Below the pieces are notes generated by a model. It searched no databases. It was not told the DNA's origin and saw only the letters and a list, made by a program, of their open reading frames with translations. The translations under genes and the position numbers were made by a program. A stretch of DNA of 38,125 bases from Prevotella sp. (GTDB lineage Bacteria > Bacteroidota > Bacteroidia > Bacteroidales > Bacteroidaceae), in contig JALFBL010000039.1 in assembly GCA_022773395.1 (NCBI GenBank), positions 1 to 38,125 of the forward strand, written 5' to 3'. Below, piece after piece: positions 8,740 to 18,100 of this stretch (the stretch's first letter is position 1; the number at the start of each line of letters is the position of its first letter).

Positions 8740-9328
8740 TTTTATTCTTTTGATGATTGGACGTTTCTTGGGTGAAATGGTTTAATACGTATTCTGATAT
8801 TTTTTTTATGGCTATGTGGTACGATGCTTTTAGTGCCCCCTCGCTTGTGGCAAGAACCTTTGAAAGTTCCGAATATTTCATTTCGTCATAGTATCTCATT
8901 GTAAATACGGCTTTTTGCGTGTCTGGCAGGGTGGCAATGGCTTCTTGCAGCAATGCTTGAGCTTCGTTGCCGTTGAAATATTCATCTGCAACGAGTTTGC
9001 TGGCAATGCTCATGTTGTCTTCCTGTCTCACGCTGTTTTGCCGTTTTCTGAGGAAATCGAGCGACTCGTTGATGGCGATTCTGTATAGCCATGTAGATAC
9101 CTTCGATTTGTTTTGGAAATCAGGAAAAGCGTTCCATGCTTTTAAGAATGTGTTCTGCAAAATGTCGTTAGCGTCCTCATGGATCAGCACGATTCTTCTG
9201 ATTTTCCAGTATAGCTGTTCGCCGTATTGCCTGACAATGTGCTCAAACTCCTTTCGCCTGCTGTTGTCATGTTCCAATTCACAAGTTTCCTTCGTGGTAT
9301 CTTCCTTGCTGCCAATGGTTGTTTTCAT
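8723..9328 (-). CDS. ECF-type RNA polymerase sigma factor
   Basis: A 201-residue sigma-70 family protein of the ECF group. Region 2 is visible as EDANDILQNTFLKAWNAF followed by STWLYRIAINESLDFLRKR. Region 4 is visible as LPDTQKAVFTMRYYDEMKYSELSKVLATSEGALKASYHIAIKKI, with the DNA-binding helix-turn-helix. Both its ends overlap neighbours: its ATG overlaps the L,D-transpeptidase stop as ATGA (9325-9328), and its 3' end overlaps the anti-sigma gene. The pairing suggests envelope stress control, and the operon may autoregulate. About 20 extra charged residues precede region 2. Confidence 0.93.
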   Translation of the reverse strand: MKTTIGSKEDTTKETCELEHDNSRRKEFEHIVRQYGEQLYWKIRRIVLIHEDANDILQNTFLKAWNAFPDFQNKSKVSTWLYRIAINESLDFLRKRQNSVRQEDNMSIASKLVADEYFNGNEAQALLQEAIATLPDTQKAVFTMRYYDEMKYSELSKVLATSEGALKASYHIAIKKISEYVLNHFTQETSNHQKNKNGKGR

Positions 9329-10854
9329 ATCAGGAAGGCTTTAAGTCGGGAAAGGATGGCCGCGTCGAACCCATATACATCGGCATATTCCACCAGGTTG
9401 CCGTTTACATGGGGAAAGTATGTAAAGTATGTGATGATTACAGGGATGTTGGGACTGACGGTGACGCTGTTGACTAGCCGTTTTTTGTCAATGTGCCCAT
9501 ATCTGCTTGGAGGTGGGCTGTCGTTGGGGTTCAGGTCAACCGTCATTGAATATTGGATTTTATCTGCCAGTGGACTGCTTTTATCTTCTAACAGGAACAT
9601 GGCCAGCTGGAATGGCTTTTCCACCCTTATGCACCCGTGGCTGATTGCTCTGAACGACTTTTGCAGCATCCATGGAGCAGACGTGTCGTGAAGATAAACG
9701 GCAAAGTTGTTGGGAAAGCGGAAGATGATTCTTCCTAACGAATTTCCAGGTCCGCCCTTTTGGACAATGAACTGTTGCCCGTCCATAATCTTGCTGTAGG
9801 ATGCTTGGGAAACGTCCTGTTTCCCTTTCTTTTTGTCATAGATGAACATGTTGTTTTTCCTCAGGTACGCCTGATTGTTCGCTATCCCTCTTGCAATGCT
9901 TTTAGGCACCACCCACTGGGGGTTGATGTCCATTCTTTCTATGTGGCTGGTCAGCAGGGGAGTCTTGTTCTCTTTCGTTCCGCATCCTATTTTCATAGAA
10001 ACAATACTGTCCCGGTCAACGGTATACAGTCTGAATTCTGGAATATTCACCAATACGTACTTGGAAAGTTTTTCAAAGTCTTCTTTCTGCTGCCATCGGC
10101 ATCTTTCTATGTTGCACAACACTTTTTGCCGTTGGTTTTCGTTGAGATGTTTTGATTTCAGGTATTGGCATAGTTTCGTGTATAGTTTTGAGGTAGGCTG
10201 TACTTCTTGTAGAAAAAAGGAGAGACTGTCTTTTCTCGCTTTTCTTAACGCATCGTTGAAAAACTGTTGGGAAGGGCGTTCCAGTTTGATGTCGAAAATT
10301 CGATTGTAAGTCGTCCTGATGGAATCGCTGTCCCTTACATCGAAATGATTCAAAATGTACTCGGGATTCACATAACCGAATTTTTGTCCGCTGCAATAAC
10401 GCAGATACGCCCTTGTCAGATTGTATTCCAATCTTGCCAGTGCCATGTTGATGTCTTCTCCCGCATCGAACTGAAGCGACTTGATTTGTTCCATGTCTTG
10501 CTCGATTCGGTTTTTCCGGAACACTCGATAAGAGATGCCCGATTCGTTGACGGCCGATATATATTTGATAAGTGTGTCCGGACGGGTATCAATGCCCAAG
10601 CGGCTGATCCAAATGAAACCAGCCCCGGATTCGTAATGTTTTCTTGCAAACCTGTCGCAAGGAAGCCGGCCGCTGTCTTCTTTCATCAGTCGGTTGATAT
10701 GTTTTCTCACTAAATTCGGCTGAATGACAAAAGAAGGCGTCTTCATCCCGGAAAACGCATTGAGCGTTAAGTTTTTGTATGCTTTGTCATTTTTTTCCCC
10801 ACATGACACCATAAGCAGTGCCATGAAAAAAGCACCTACCGACTTTCTAAACAC
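9325..10854 (-). CDS. L,D-transpeptidase (YcbB-like) lipoprotein
   Basis: A 509-residue predicted lipoprotein: signal peptide with lipobox MVSC, cysteine at residue 18. The N-terminal two thirds match the scaffold region of YcbB-type enzymes. The YkuD catalytic domain has VNIPEFRLYTV at its start, YLHDTSAP, and the active-site SHGCIRVEKP with nucleophile C408 and H406. Such enzymes form 3-3 crosslinks in peptidoglycan or attach proteins to it, and act in the periplasm. It begins 19 bp after a small secreted-protein gene and overlaps the ECF sigma gene by 4 bp, so cell-wall remodelling and sigma control appear to be expressed together. Length is normal for YcbB relatives. Confidence 0.9.
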   Translation of the reverse strand: MFRKSVGAFFMALLMVSCGEKNDKAYKNLTLNAFSGMKTPSFVIQPNLVRKHINRLMKEDSGRLPCDRFARKHYESGAGFIWISRLGIDTRPDTLIKYISAVNESGISYRVFRKNRIEQDMEQIKSLQFDAGEDINMALARLEYNLTRAYLRYCSGQKFGYVNPEYILNHFDVRDSDSIRTTYNRIFDIKLERPSQQFFNDALRKARKDSLSFFLQEVQPTSKLYTKLCQYLKSKHLNENQRQKVLCNIERCRWQQKEDFEKLSKYVLVNIPEFRLYTVDRDSIVSMKIGCGTKENKTPLLTSHIERMDINPQWVVPKSIARGIANNQAYLRKNNMFIYDKKKGKQDVSQASYSKIMDGQQFIVQKGGPGNSLGRIIFRFPNNFAVYLHDTSAPWMLQKSFRAISHGCIRVEKPFQLAMFLLEDKSSPLADKIQYSMTVDLNPNDSPPPSRYGHIDKKRLVNSVTVSPNIPVIITYFTYFPHVNGNLVEYADVYGFDAAILSRLKAFLI

Positions 10855-10873
10855 AATGTTGTTGGCGTGAAGG

Positions 10874-11182
10874 TTACTTTACAGATATTTTGCGAACTAC
10901 CTTGCCTACTTTTACGATGTAGCACCCTTTTGGGAGGGTCAATTCATATCTTTTGTCATTTCCTTCCACTTTCATGTTCATGACACAAACTCCTGCCACA
11001 TTATATATGTACAATGTCTGTCCGTTGGCATTTGCTATGTGCAGGATATTGTCTTGAAAAGCGATTGACAGCTGTTGGAAGTTTTGCTCAATGATTTCTA
11101 TAGCCGTTTCTGCATGGCATAGGCTTGGCATACTTCCGAAAAGTATTCCCATGAAAGAGATTGCTATAATTTTTTTTGTCAT
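10874..11182 (-). CDS. small secreted protein with a type IX sorting-like C-terminal domain
   Basis: A 102-residue exported protein. A signal peptide (MTKKIIAISFMGILFGSMPSL) is followed by a short linker and then a beta-rich segment, NANGQTLYIYNVAGVCVM...LPKGCYIVKVGKVVRKISVK. That pattern (IYN..G, LPKGxYIVKV, terminal K) resembles the C-terminal sorting domain of type IX secretion cargo, here almost without cargo. An open frame reaches 11374, but the signal peptide and a good promoter at 11201-11232 place the start at 11182. It is the first gene of the operon that continues into the L,D-transpeptidase and the sigma factor. Function is unknown. Confidence 0.7.
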   Translation of the reverse strand: MTKKIIAISFMGILFGSMPSLCHAETAIEIIEQNFQQLSIAFQDNILHIANANGQTLYIYNVAGVCVMNMKVEGNDKRYELTLPKGCYIVKVGKVVRKISVK

Positions 11183-11200
11183 ATTCGTACACGTTTGTTG

Positions 11201-11232
11201 CAAATGTAGCATTATCCGTCCAATTGTGCAAC
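11201..11232 (-). promoter_or_regulatory. promoter of the five-gene envelope operon
   Basis: The minus strand reads GTTG (11232-11229), a 20-nt spacer, then TACATTTG (11208-11201). Initiation near 11194 would give a short leader before the ATG at 11182. This is the only consensus promoter I find upstream of the operon down to 7907. Confidence 0.7.
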
Positions 11233-11381
11233 ACAAACCCATATAAAACGCGCGAAATTTCACGATATTTAACGGTGCAGATTCCCTTGTAGGGATTTCT
11301 GCAGGCATGGAACGGAAGACGCACGGCATGTGAGGCTGTCCAATACGGGTTGTATGTAAGGTAACGGCTTGCAAATGTCCA

Positions 11382-12263
11382 CTATGGTTTGGTGAACTCC
11401 ATCATGCACCAGTCGTTGTCGCAAGCATTTTTGTTGAGAGACAGTCCCAGTTCTTCGGCCTTTTTTGCAATGGCCATGCTGTCTTTGGTGTAGAATCCGC
11501 TGAAAATGATGGCGGCTCCGGCAGACATCACCTCGCACATCTTCGGCATGTCTTCAAGCAGAATGTTCCTGTTGATATTGGCCAATACAACATCGAAAAC
11601 TCCGGATATGTGCGAAATAACGTGGGCGTCTCCCAAAAACACCTTGATGTTCTCCACATTGTTCAATGTTGCATTGTGTTTGGTGTTGTCAACACTCCAT
11701 TCGTCGATGTCGTACCCTACAATTTCCTTTGCCCCACCTTTTGCGGCGACCATTGACAAGATGCCTGTTCCGCAGCCGCAGTCCAGCACCCTTTTCCCGT
11801 TGAGGTTCATCGTCAACAGACGGTCGATAATCATACGGGTGGTCTCGTGGGTACCGGTGCCGAAGGCCTGTTTGGCGTCAATCTGAATCCGAATGGGCAA
11901 CTGTTCTCCTTCATAGGGATGTAGAGCATCGTGGACAACACACTTCCCACCAATCACAATTGGCTCGAAACCGGCAGATTCCCATGTTTCGTTCCAGTTC
12001 TTGTTTTCGGCATCCGCCGTTCCATAGTCCACTTTTACAGAAGGAATGGGGAATTCCTCCAAACCTTTATCAAGCACTGTTTTGTTGAACAAGTGTGCTT
12101 GTATGTAACCGTTTACACCTTCTGCCGTTTCTTCAAACGACTCGAACCCAGCTTCGCCTGCTATTGACATCAGCAGGTCTTTGGATATTTGAAGAATGTC
12201 TGACGGGATGGACTGCCCTCCGTTCTTGCCAGAAAAACTGAACTTTGCTATGGAGTATTTCAT
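11382..12263 (-). CDS. prmA: ribosomal protein L11 methyltransferase
   Basis: A 293-residue SAM-dependent methyltransferase that methylates ribosomal protein L11. The AFGTGTHETT motif lies near 133-142, motif I DCGCGTGILSM near 161-171, and LANINRNILL in the catalytic loop. Length matches PrmA. The start at MKYSIAKFSF (12263) is preferred over upstream codons to 12317, because a -7 box sits at 12285-12292. The gene stands alone, with a 199-bp gap downstream that contains the next operon's promoter. Confidence 0.93.
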   Translation of the reverse strand: MKYSIAKFSFSGKNGGQSIPSDILQISKDLLMSIAGEAGFESFEETAEGVNGYIQAHLFNKTVLDKGLEEFPIPSVKVDYGTADAENKNWNETWESAGFEPIVIGGKCVVHDALHPYEGEQLPIRIQIDAKQAFGTGTHETTRMIIDRLLTMNLNGKRVLDCGCGTGILSMVAAKGGAKEIVGYDIDEWSVDNTKHNATLNNVENIKVFLGDAHVISHISGVFDVVLANINRNILLEDMPKMCEVMSAGAAIIFSGFYTKDSMAIAKKAEELGLSLNKNACDNDWCMMEFTKP

Positions 12264-12284
12264 ACTGTATGTTAAATTTGTTGG

Positions 12285-12292
12285 CAAAATTA
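12285..12292 (-). promoter_or_regulatory. -7 box for prmA
   Basis: The minus strand reads TAATTTTG, an exact TAnnTTTG match 22 nt upstream of the prmA ATG. No -33 TTG is visible at 20 nt. Confidence 0.5.
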
Positions 12293-12334
12293 CAAAAAAT
12301 AGGGAATTTCCTATCACTGAATAGGGAAAATCCG

Positions 12335-12365
12335 TATTTTTGCATTAGCAATAATGGTATTTTTG
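12335..12365 (+). promoter_or_regulatory. two tandem -7 boxes before the Tyr/Trp-rich gene
   Basis: TATTTTTGCAT occurs twice, with boxes at 12335-12342 and 12358-12365, 23 nt apart. Either could drive the gene at 12394; the nearer leaves about a 20-nt leader. Neither has an obvious -33 TTG at 20 nt. Confidence 0.45.
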
Positions 12366-12393
12366 CATGGTAGAAACTATAAAACAACGAGAT

Positions 12394-13329
12394 ATGAAGA
12401 AGTTTTTATTATTATCAACTTTGTGGATAGCATTGCCTTTGGGCATGATGGCACAGGACGACCTTTACTTTACGCCTTCAAAAAGCGTGGAGAAACCAAG
12501 AAGTTCTTATGAGCCTATGCGTGAGAGTGAGGCTTCTTACAGTGGCAGTAATCGTGATGTGGACGAATACAACCGTCGAGGGCGCTATGGAAGTTATTTC
12601 AAGAAGATTGGTACTGATTCATTGGGCAACGATGTTATTGAATTCCACACAGGTATGGAAAATGTAACAGACACTTTGCACGTATATCCCGGCACGAGCA
12701 TTCAATATACTGGGGAAGACGACTACGCTTGCAGCCGCAGGATGAGCCGGTTTGACGATTATTATCTGTATGACCCTCTGCTGTACAGTTGGCGAGGTTT
12801 CGGTCCGTACTGGCGCATGCGGTACTATGACTGGTATGATCCCTGGTATTATGGTGGATATTATGGCAACTATTATGGTTGGTATGATCCTTGGTTTTAT
12901 GGTTATCGCCCTTGGTCGGGTTGGTATGGCTGGTACACGCCTTCCTACTATGTGAGTTATGGGGGAAAGGTTACCGGTACCAGCAACCATGGAACAGTGA
13001 ACAATCCCGGCCGCTTTTCTTCCGAAAACAGCCGATTCAGTGGTTTCCGCGGAAATGGCCAACTGTCAGGAAACAGCAGGGGAGGGCAGTTTACACGACC
13101 TGCGGATAGGACAGCGAATGGAAATGCAGGCAAATTCGGTGGCTCTCGACGCCCTGTCTATGAAAATAACAACAGCCGTACTGTTACACCACCCCGTTCC
13201 TACGGGAACAGTACGCCAACCTACAGTTCCGGAAGTTTTGGCGGCTCGCGTGGCGGAGGAAACTCAGGTGGCGGAAACCATTCCGGCGGCAGCCGTGGAG
13301 GCGGTGGCAACTTTGGAGGCCGCAGATAA
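12394..13329 (+). CDS. secreted Tyr/Trp/Gly-rich low-complexity protein
   Basis: A 311-residue exported protein I cannot assign to a characterised family. A signal peptide (MKKFLLLSTLWIALPLGMMAQ) is followed by a polar region. Residues 139-190 are exceptionally aromatic (27 of 52 are Y, W or F) and include two copies of a WYDPW(Y/F)YG unit at about 148 and 163. The last part is Gly/Ser/Asn/Arg-rich and ends in repeated GGSRGGG-like units. The start at 12394 is chosen for the signal peptide; an in-frame ATG at 12367 lies just after a -7 box. It sits 37 bp before the outer-membrane porin gene on the same strand, so they are probably cotranscribed. A surface-exposed or self-assembling role is conceivable but unproven. 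Confidence 0.75.
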   Translation: MKKFLLLSTLWIALPLGMMAQDDLYFTPSKSVEKPRSSYEPMRESEASYSGSNRDVDEYNRRGRYGSYFKKIGTDSLGNDVIEFHTGMENVTDTLHVYPGTSIQYTGEDDYACSRRMSRFDDYYLYDPLLYSWRGFGPYWRMRYYDWYDPWYYGGYYGNYYGWYDPWFYGYRPWSGWYGWYTPSYYVSYGGKVTGTSNHGTVNNPGRFSSENSRFSGFRGNGQLSGNSRGGQFTRPADRTANGNAGKFGGSRRPVYENNNSRTVTPPRSYGNSTPTYSSGSFGGSRGGGNSGGGNHSGGSRGGGGNFGGRR

Positions 13330-13366
13330 CAACGATTATTGATTTTTTAAGGAAAGGCAAGCAATT

Positions 13367-14938
13367 ATGAAAAGATATTTATTGGTGGCTGCATGTGCAT
13401 TGGCCGTAATGCCATTGGCAGCGCAGGAAACTTACGAAAACGCAAAAATCGTAACAGAGGATTTGAACGGTACGGCACGCTACGTAGGTATGGGTGGTGC
13501 CATGGAGGCTTTGGGTGCCGACATTTCAACCATCGGTTCCAATCCGGCAGGCTTGGGGCTGTTCCGCCGCACCACGGCCAATACATCGTTCGGGGTGGTT
13601 GGCCAGCAGGGGGTGAAAGATTTCAGCTATGGCAACAAAACCAAGATGAGTTTCGACCAATTGGGATTCGTGTTTGCACATCGTTCGGGCGAACGGTCGT
13701 TCTTGAATTTCGGCTTCAACTATCACAAGAACCGCGATTTCAACCATATCCTCCAGGCATCCGACCGGTTGATTGGCGCATCGCAAAACAAAATATCCTA
13801 TGCCAAAGGCCTTGAAGGACTTTTTGACCTGAAAGTGAAAGATGGAGAGATTGTGGGTACAGGAAACGCTTTCAACCAGTTGGATTATCTTTATTACAAT
13901 GCGTTGATGGCAGACAAGGACAACAACTACCATTTTAACGAAGCCACAGGCTACACGATGAACCGGGCCGTGAGGGGGCATGTCAATGAATATGACTTCA
14001 ATTTGAGCGGAAATATCGGTGACAGATTTTATCTGGGCCTAACCATCGGTGTGAAGGATGTGTTGCATAAGCAGTACAGTGAATACACTGAGCAACTGGT
14101 TGATGACAAAGGAAAGGGAGTTGGCACTGTGACCATTGCCGATGAGCGTAGAATAGACGGTTCCGGTTTTGACATCAAAATGGGTGCCATTGTTCGTCCC
14201 GTAGAGGCATCGCCTTTCCGAATGGGATTTTACATCCATACGCCTACGTGGTATGATTTGACAACGCAGAACTATACAACCCTGGCCAACCAATCGACAG
14301 TGGGGCTGTATGATAAGGGGAAATCGGAAGAAACCTACAAGTTCAAACTCTATTCCCCTTGGAAATTCGGACTCTCCTTGGGACATACGGTAGGCAATTA
14401 TCTGGCTTTTGGAGCTACCTACGAGTATGCCGACTATGGCAGCATCGACACCCGCATCAATACGGGCGAAGGCTATGATTGGTATTATGGAGACTATTAT
14501 GAAACCAGCGAGAGTGATGCCAATATGAACAAGCATACCCAACAGACGCTGAAGGGAGTGAGCACCTTGAAAGTGGGTGCCGAATTCAAGGTTGCCGACA
14601 ATTTGGCATTCCGTTTGGGCTACAACTATGTCAGTCCGATGTACAGAATGGAAGGTTATAAAGACGGAACTGTCAACAGCCCTGGCTCATTCTATTCTTC
14701 GGCCACCGACTATACCAACTGGAAAGGCATCGACCGCATTACTTTTGGGTTGGGCTATACCGTGGGCAAACTCAATTTGGACTTGGCCTACCAGTACAGC
14801 AAGCAGACTGGGGAGTTCAGTCCGTTCATGACGTATGACGGAGGCCCCGGTTCAAAGTTGTCTCCCTGCATCTGCAATCCTGTGAAAGTGAACAATGAAC
14901 GCCATCAGGTGTTGTTGTCACTGGGTTACAGGTTTTGA
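13367..14938 (+). CDS. OMPP1/FadL-like outer membrane transport protein
   Basis: A 523-residue outer-membrane beta-barrel protein. A signal peptide ends near LAAQ, followed by GTARYVGMGGAMEALGADIS and the SNPAGLGLFR motif, which mark the FadL/OMPP1 hatch region. Alternating strands rich in aromatic and glycine residues follow, and the protein ends VLLSLGYRF with the terminal phenylalanine recognised by the BAM machinery. FadL relatives carry hydrophobic compounds across the outer membrane; Bacteroidota relatives are sometimes labelled hemin receptors, and PorV of the type IX system is a shorter member. The cargo cannot be read here. It follows the Tyr/Trp-rich gene by 37 bp and ends in a strong terminator. 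Confidence 0.85.
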   Translation: MKRYLLVAACALAVMPLAAQETYENAKIVTEDLNGTARYVGMGGAMEALGADISTIGSNPAGLGLFRRTTANTSFGVVGQQGVKDFSYGNKTKMSFDQLGFVFAHRSGERSFLNFGFNYHKNRDFNHILQASDRLIGASQNKISYAKGLEGLFDLKVKDGEIVGTGNAFNQLDYLYYNALMADKDNNYHFNEATGYTMNRAVRGHVNEYDFNLSGNIGDRFYLGLTIGVKDVLHKQYSEYTEQLVDDKGKGVGTVTIADERRIDGSGFDIKMGAIVRPVEASPFRMGFYIHTPTWYDLTTQNYTTLANQSTVGLYDKGKSEETYKFKLYSPWKFGLSLGHTVGNYLAFGATYEYADYGSIDTRINTGEGYDWYYGDYYETSESDANMNKHTQQTLKGVSTLKVGAEFKVADNLAFRLGYNYVSPMYRMEGYKDGTVNSPGSFYSSATDYTNWKGIDRITFGLGYTVGKLNLDLAYQYSKQTGEFSPFMTYDGGPGSKLSPCICNPVKVNNERHQVLLSLGYRF

Positions 14939-14965
14939 AGAACGGCACCGGTTGTGCTGAATACG

Positions 14966-15007
14966 GTGCGCCCAAAGAATTGTCCATTTGCAATTCTTTG
15001 GGCGCAC
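14966..15007 (+). terminator. strong hairpin terminator after the FadL-like gene
   Basis: A perfect 17-bp stem (14966-14982 with 14991-15007) encloses an 8-nt loop and is followed by a short T run (TGCTTTT). It separates the porin transcript from the TonB-dependent receptor. Confidence 0.85.
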
Positions 15008-15072
15008 TGCTTTTAAAAAATCAAACAGGTGTTTTTTATTGGTTTTGTAACATCAATATGGATAATTTTCGT

Positions 15073-15080
15073 TAACTTTG
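15073..15080 (+). promoter_or_regulatory. -7 box for the TonB-dependent receptor
   Basis: TAACTTTG, an exact TAnnTTTG match followed by CA, 46 nt upstream of the ATG. A TTTG at 15044-15047 is the nearest -33 candidate, with a long 25-nt spacer. Confidence 0.55.
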
Positions 15081-15126
15081 CATCGGAAAGGTGAAATTTA
15101 TTAATTTTAAATGATTCAAAAGTATT

Positions 15127-18100
15127 ATGCAAAGAAGATTTCTTTTTCTAATTGCCTCAATGTTGCTGATGGCTTCGGCAATGATGGCGCAAGTCACTAC
15201 ATCGTCTATGACGGGAAAGGTGACCTCGGCAGGTGAAGCTATAATTGGTGCAACTATTACAGCTGTCCACACGCCTTCTGGTACTGTCTTTAGAGGAGTA
15301 ACCAATGAAAACGGACGTTATTCAATTCAAGGAATGCGCTCGGGTGGCCCTTACAAAGTGGATGTTTCTTATCTTGGATACCAAACCAAGACGTACACGG
15401 GGATTAATTTGGTTTTAACCCAGAACACCATTCTTGACGTGGTGTTGGACGAAGGGTCGGAACTTTTGAACGAGGTGGTTGTTGTGGGTGCAACGAAGAG
15501 CAATATGAAGCTGGATCGTGCAGGTGCTGTTACAAGTATCAATAGCGAGAAGATATCTATGATTCCCACTGTGAGCAGAAGCATGAACGACCTTCTCAGA
15601 CTGACTCCCCAAGGTGGAAATACAGGCAATGGATTTGCTGTGGGAGGAGGCAATTACCGCCAGTCTTTTGTTACGGTGGATGGAGCTGCCTTTAATAATG
15701 CTTTCGGAATTGGCTCGAATCTTCCTGCAGGAGGTTCCCCGATTTCACTGGATGCCCTTGACCAGATTTCTGTCTCTGTCAGTCCGTTTGACGTTCGTCA
15801 GAGCGGTTTTACAGGAGGTGCCATTAATGCCACGACAAAGAGTGGTACGAATGAATTGAAAGGAAGTGCTTACATCTATAACACCAATGTGCATTTGAGA
15901 GGCAATAAAGTGGCCGACTATGAATTGATTCGCAATCGTTCGCATTCGACAACCTATGGCTTGAATCTTGGCGGACCTATTGTCAAAGACAAGCTCTTCT
16001 TCTTTGTGAATGGTGAATACGAAGCAAATCTGTCGGCAGGTCCTGCTGGCATTGCACGTGCAAATGACACGGACAAATGGGATACAAGAGGCATTGTGCA
16101 CCGTCCAACGGTGGCTGGAATGGATGGCATCAAGGATTTCCTGCAAAAAAAGTACGGGTATAATCCCGGTCGCTATCAAGGATATTCACTCGAAGAACCC
16201 GCTTATCGCATTCTTGCCCGTCTGGACTGGAATATCAATGAAAGCAACAAGTTGAACTTCCGTTTTTCCAGAACACATTCTAAGTATTCGAGCAATCCGT
16301 CATCTTCTACAACACCTTTCAAAGACAGTGCCATTTATCCGGGAGGTGTAGATGGTTCTGCCGGAAAATCTGCATCGGGACGTACAGCCAATACGGGTCT
16401 GTATTTTGAAAGTTCAAGATATTTCCAGGAGCAGAAATTCACTTCTTTTGCTTCGGAGTGGAACTTGCGCATAGGTAATGCGATGAACAATGCGCTCCGC
16501 CTTACCTATTCTTATCAGGATGAACCCCGTTCCTATGAGGGCGGTACGTTCCCTACCGTCGATATCCTCGAAAACGGTTCTTTGTATGCGTCGTTAGGCC
16601 CTGATCCCTTTACCGCAGGAAACCTCCGTCAGGTGAAGACATTCGTTGCCACAGACGAGTTTACATATAATTATGGTATTCATAATTTCATGGCAGGATT
16701 GCAATATGAAGGAAACGAGGCCGTAAATGGTTTTGCCCCGGCTGCCAACGGATATTATGTGTTCTCATCAATCAGTGATTTTATGACAGGTGCAAAACCA
16801 TCTGCCTACGGTGTTACTTTCTCGCGTGCGAAAGACGGTTCAATGTTCCTGGCAAAGATGAACTACAATCAACTCTCTTTCTATTTGCAGGATCAGATGA
16901 ACCTTTCTGATAATTTCAGACTTACTGCCGGCTTGCGTTTTGAGTCGGCGAACTATCCTGCATTGAAAGACAATTTCAATGAGCCTTTCTCCAAATTGGA
17001 TTTCAACGGCAAGAAGTTCACAACCGACCAATTGCCTGATACAAGGCTCACGGTTTCTCCACGTGTAGGTTTCAACTGGGACATTGCGGGAGACCGCAAA
17101 TACGTGCTTCGCGGCGGTACGGGATATTTTGTGGGGCGTCTGCCGTTCGTGTGGCTTGTTTCTGCTGTGGGCAACTCCGGCTGCGGACAGGTTACTTACT
17201 TTTACAATACGACAAGTGATGCCAAATATGGACAGCCTGATTTCAAAACCAATCTTGCTGAGCAGTTAAGCCAAATAACGATACCTACCGATACTCAAGT
17301 GGCCCCGCAAAGCCCTACTATCATTGACAAGAATCTGAAAATGAATGCGGTTTGGAAGACTTCTCTTGCATTTGATGCCCAATTGCCTGGCGACATTGAT
17401 TTTTCTTTGGAAGGAATTTACAGTAAAGAGTTTAATCCTGCCATCGTTACCAACGAGAATCGTTATTGGGATGGAAAATCCACCGTAACATTGTCGCCCA
17501 ACGACACTCGCCATTTGTATTCAATCGCAAATAAAGGAAACGAAGCCTATTACATTACGAACGCAGGTTCTAAGGCTTATTCCTATTCCGTAACAGCGTC
17601 GCTGGCAAAGAAATTCGCCTTTGGTCTTGATTTGTCAGCATCATACACATACTCTTATGCAAAATCATACGGAGACGGCATCGGGGACCAAGTGGGCTCG
17701 GCATTCTACAACAACAGATACTCCATAAACGGAAACAATGAAATGGAACTTGGCTACGGTACCTATGTCAGTCCGAACAGATTGCTGGTTCAGGCAAGTT
17801 ATCGCAAAGAGTACGGTAAAAACTTTGCAACAACCGTAGGTCTTATATATGAGGGTATGAACATGGGATATGCAGGCGGCTACGGTTCTACGCGCTTCTC
17901 TTATACCATGACAAGAAACATGGTTAATGACTATGGCTCAAATTCTCTTATCTATGTTCCCGGGTCACGCGAAGAACTTGACAAGTGGAAGTTTGTGGAC
18001 AACGGAACCTATACTGATGAAAGTGGTAAAAAGAGCACTTATACAGCTGATATGCAAAGAGATGATTTCTGGGCGTACATCAATCAAGATTCTTATCTGA

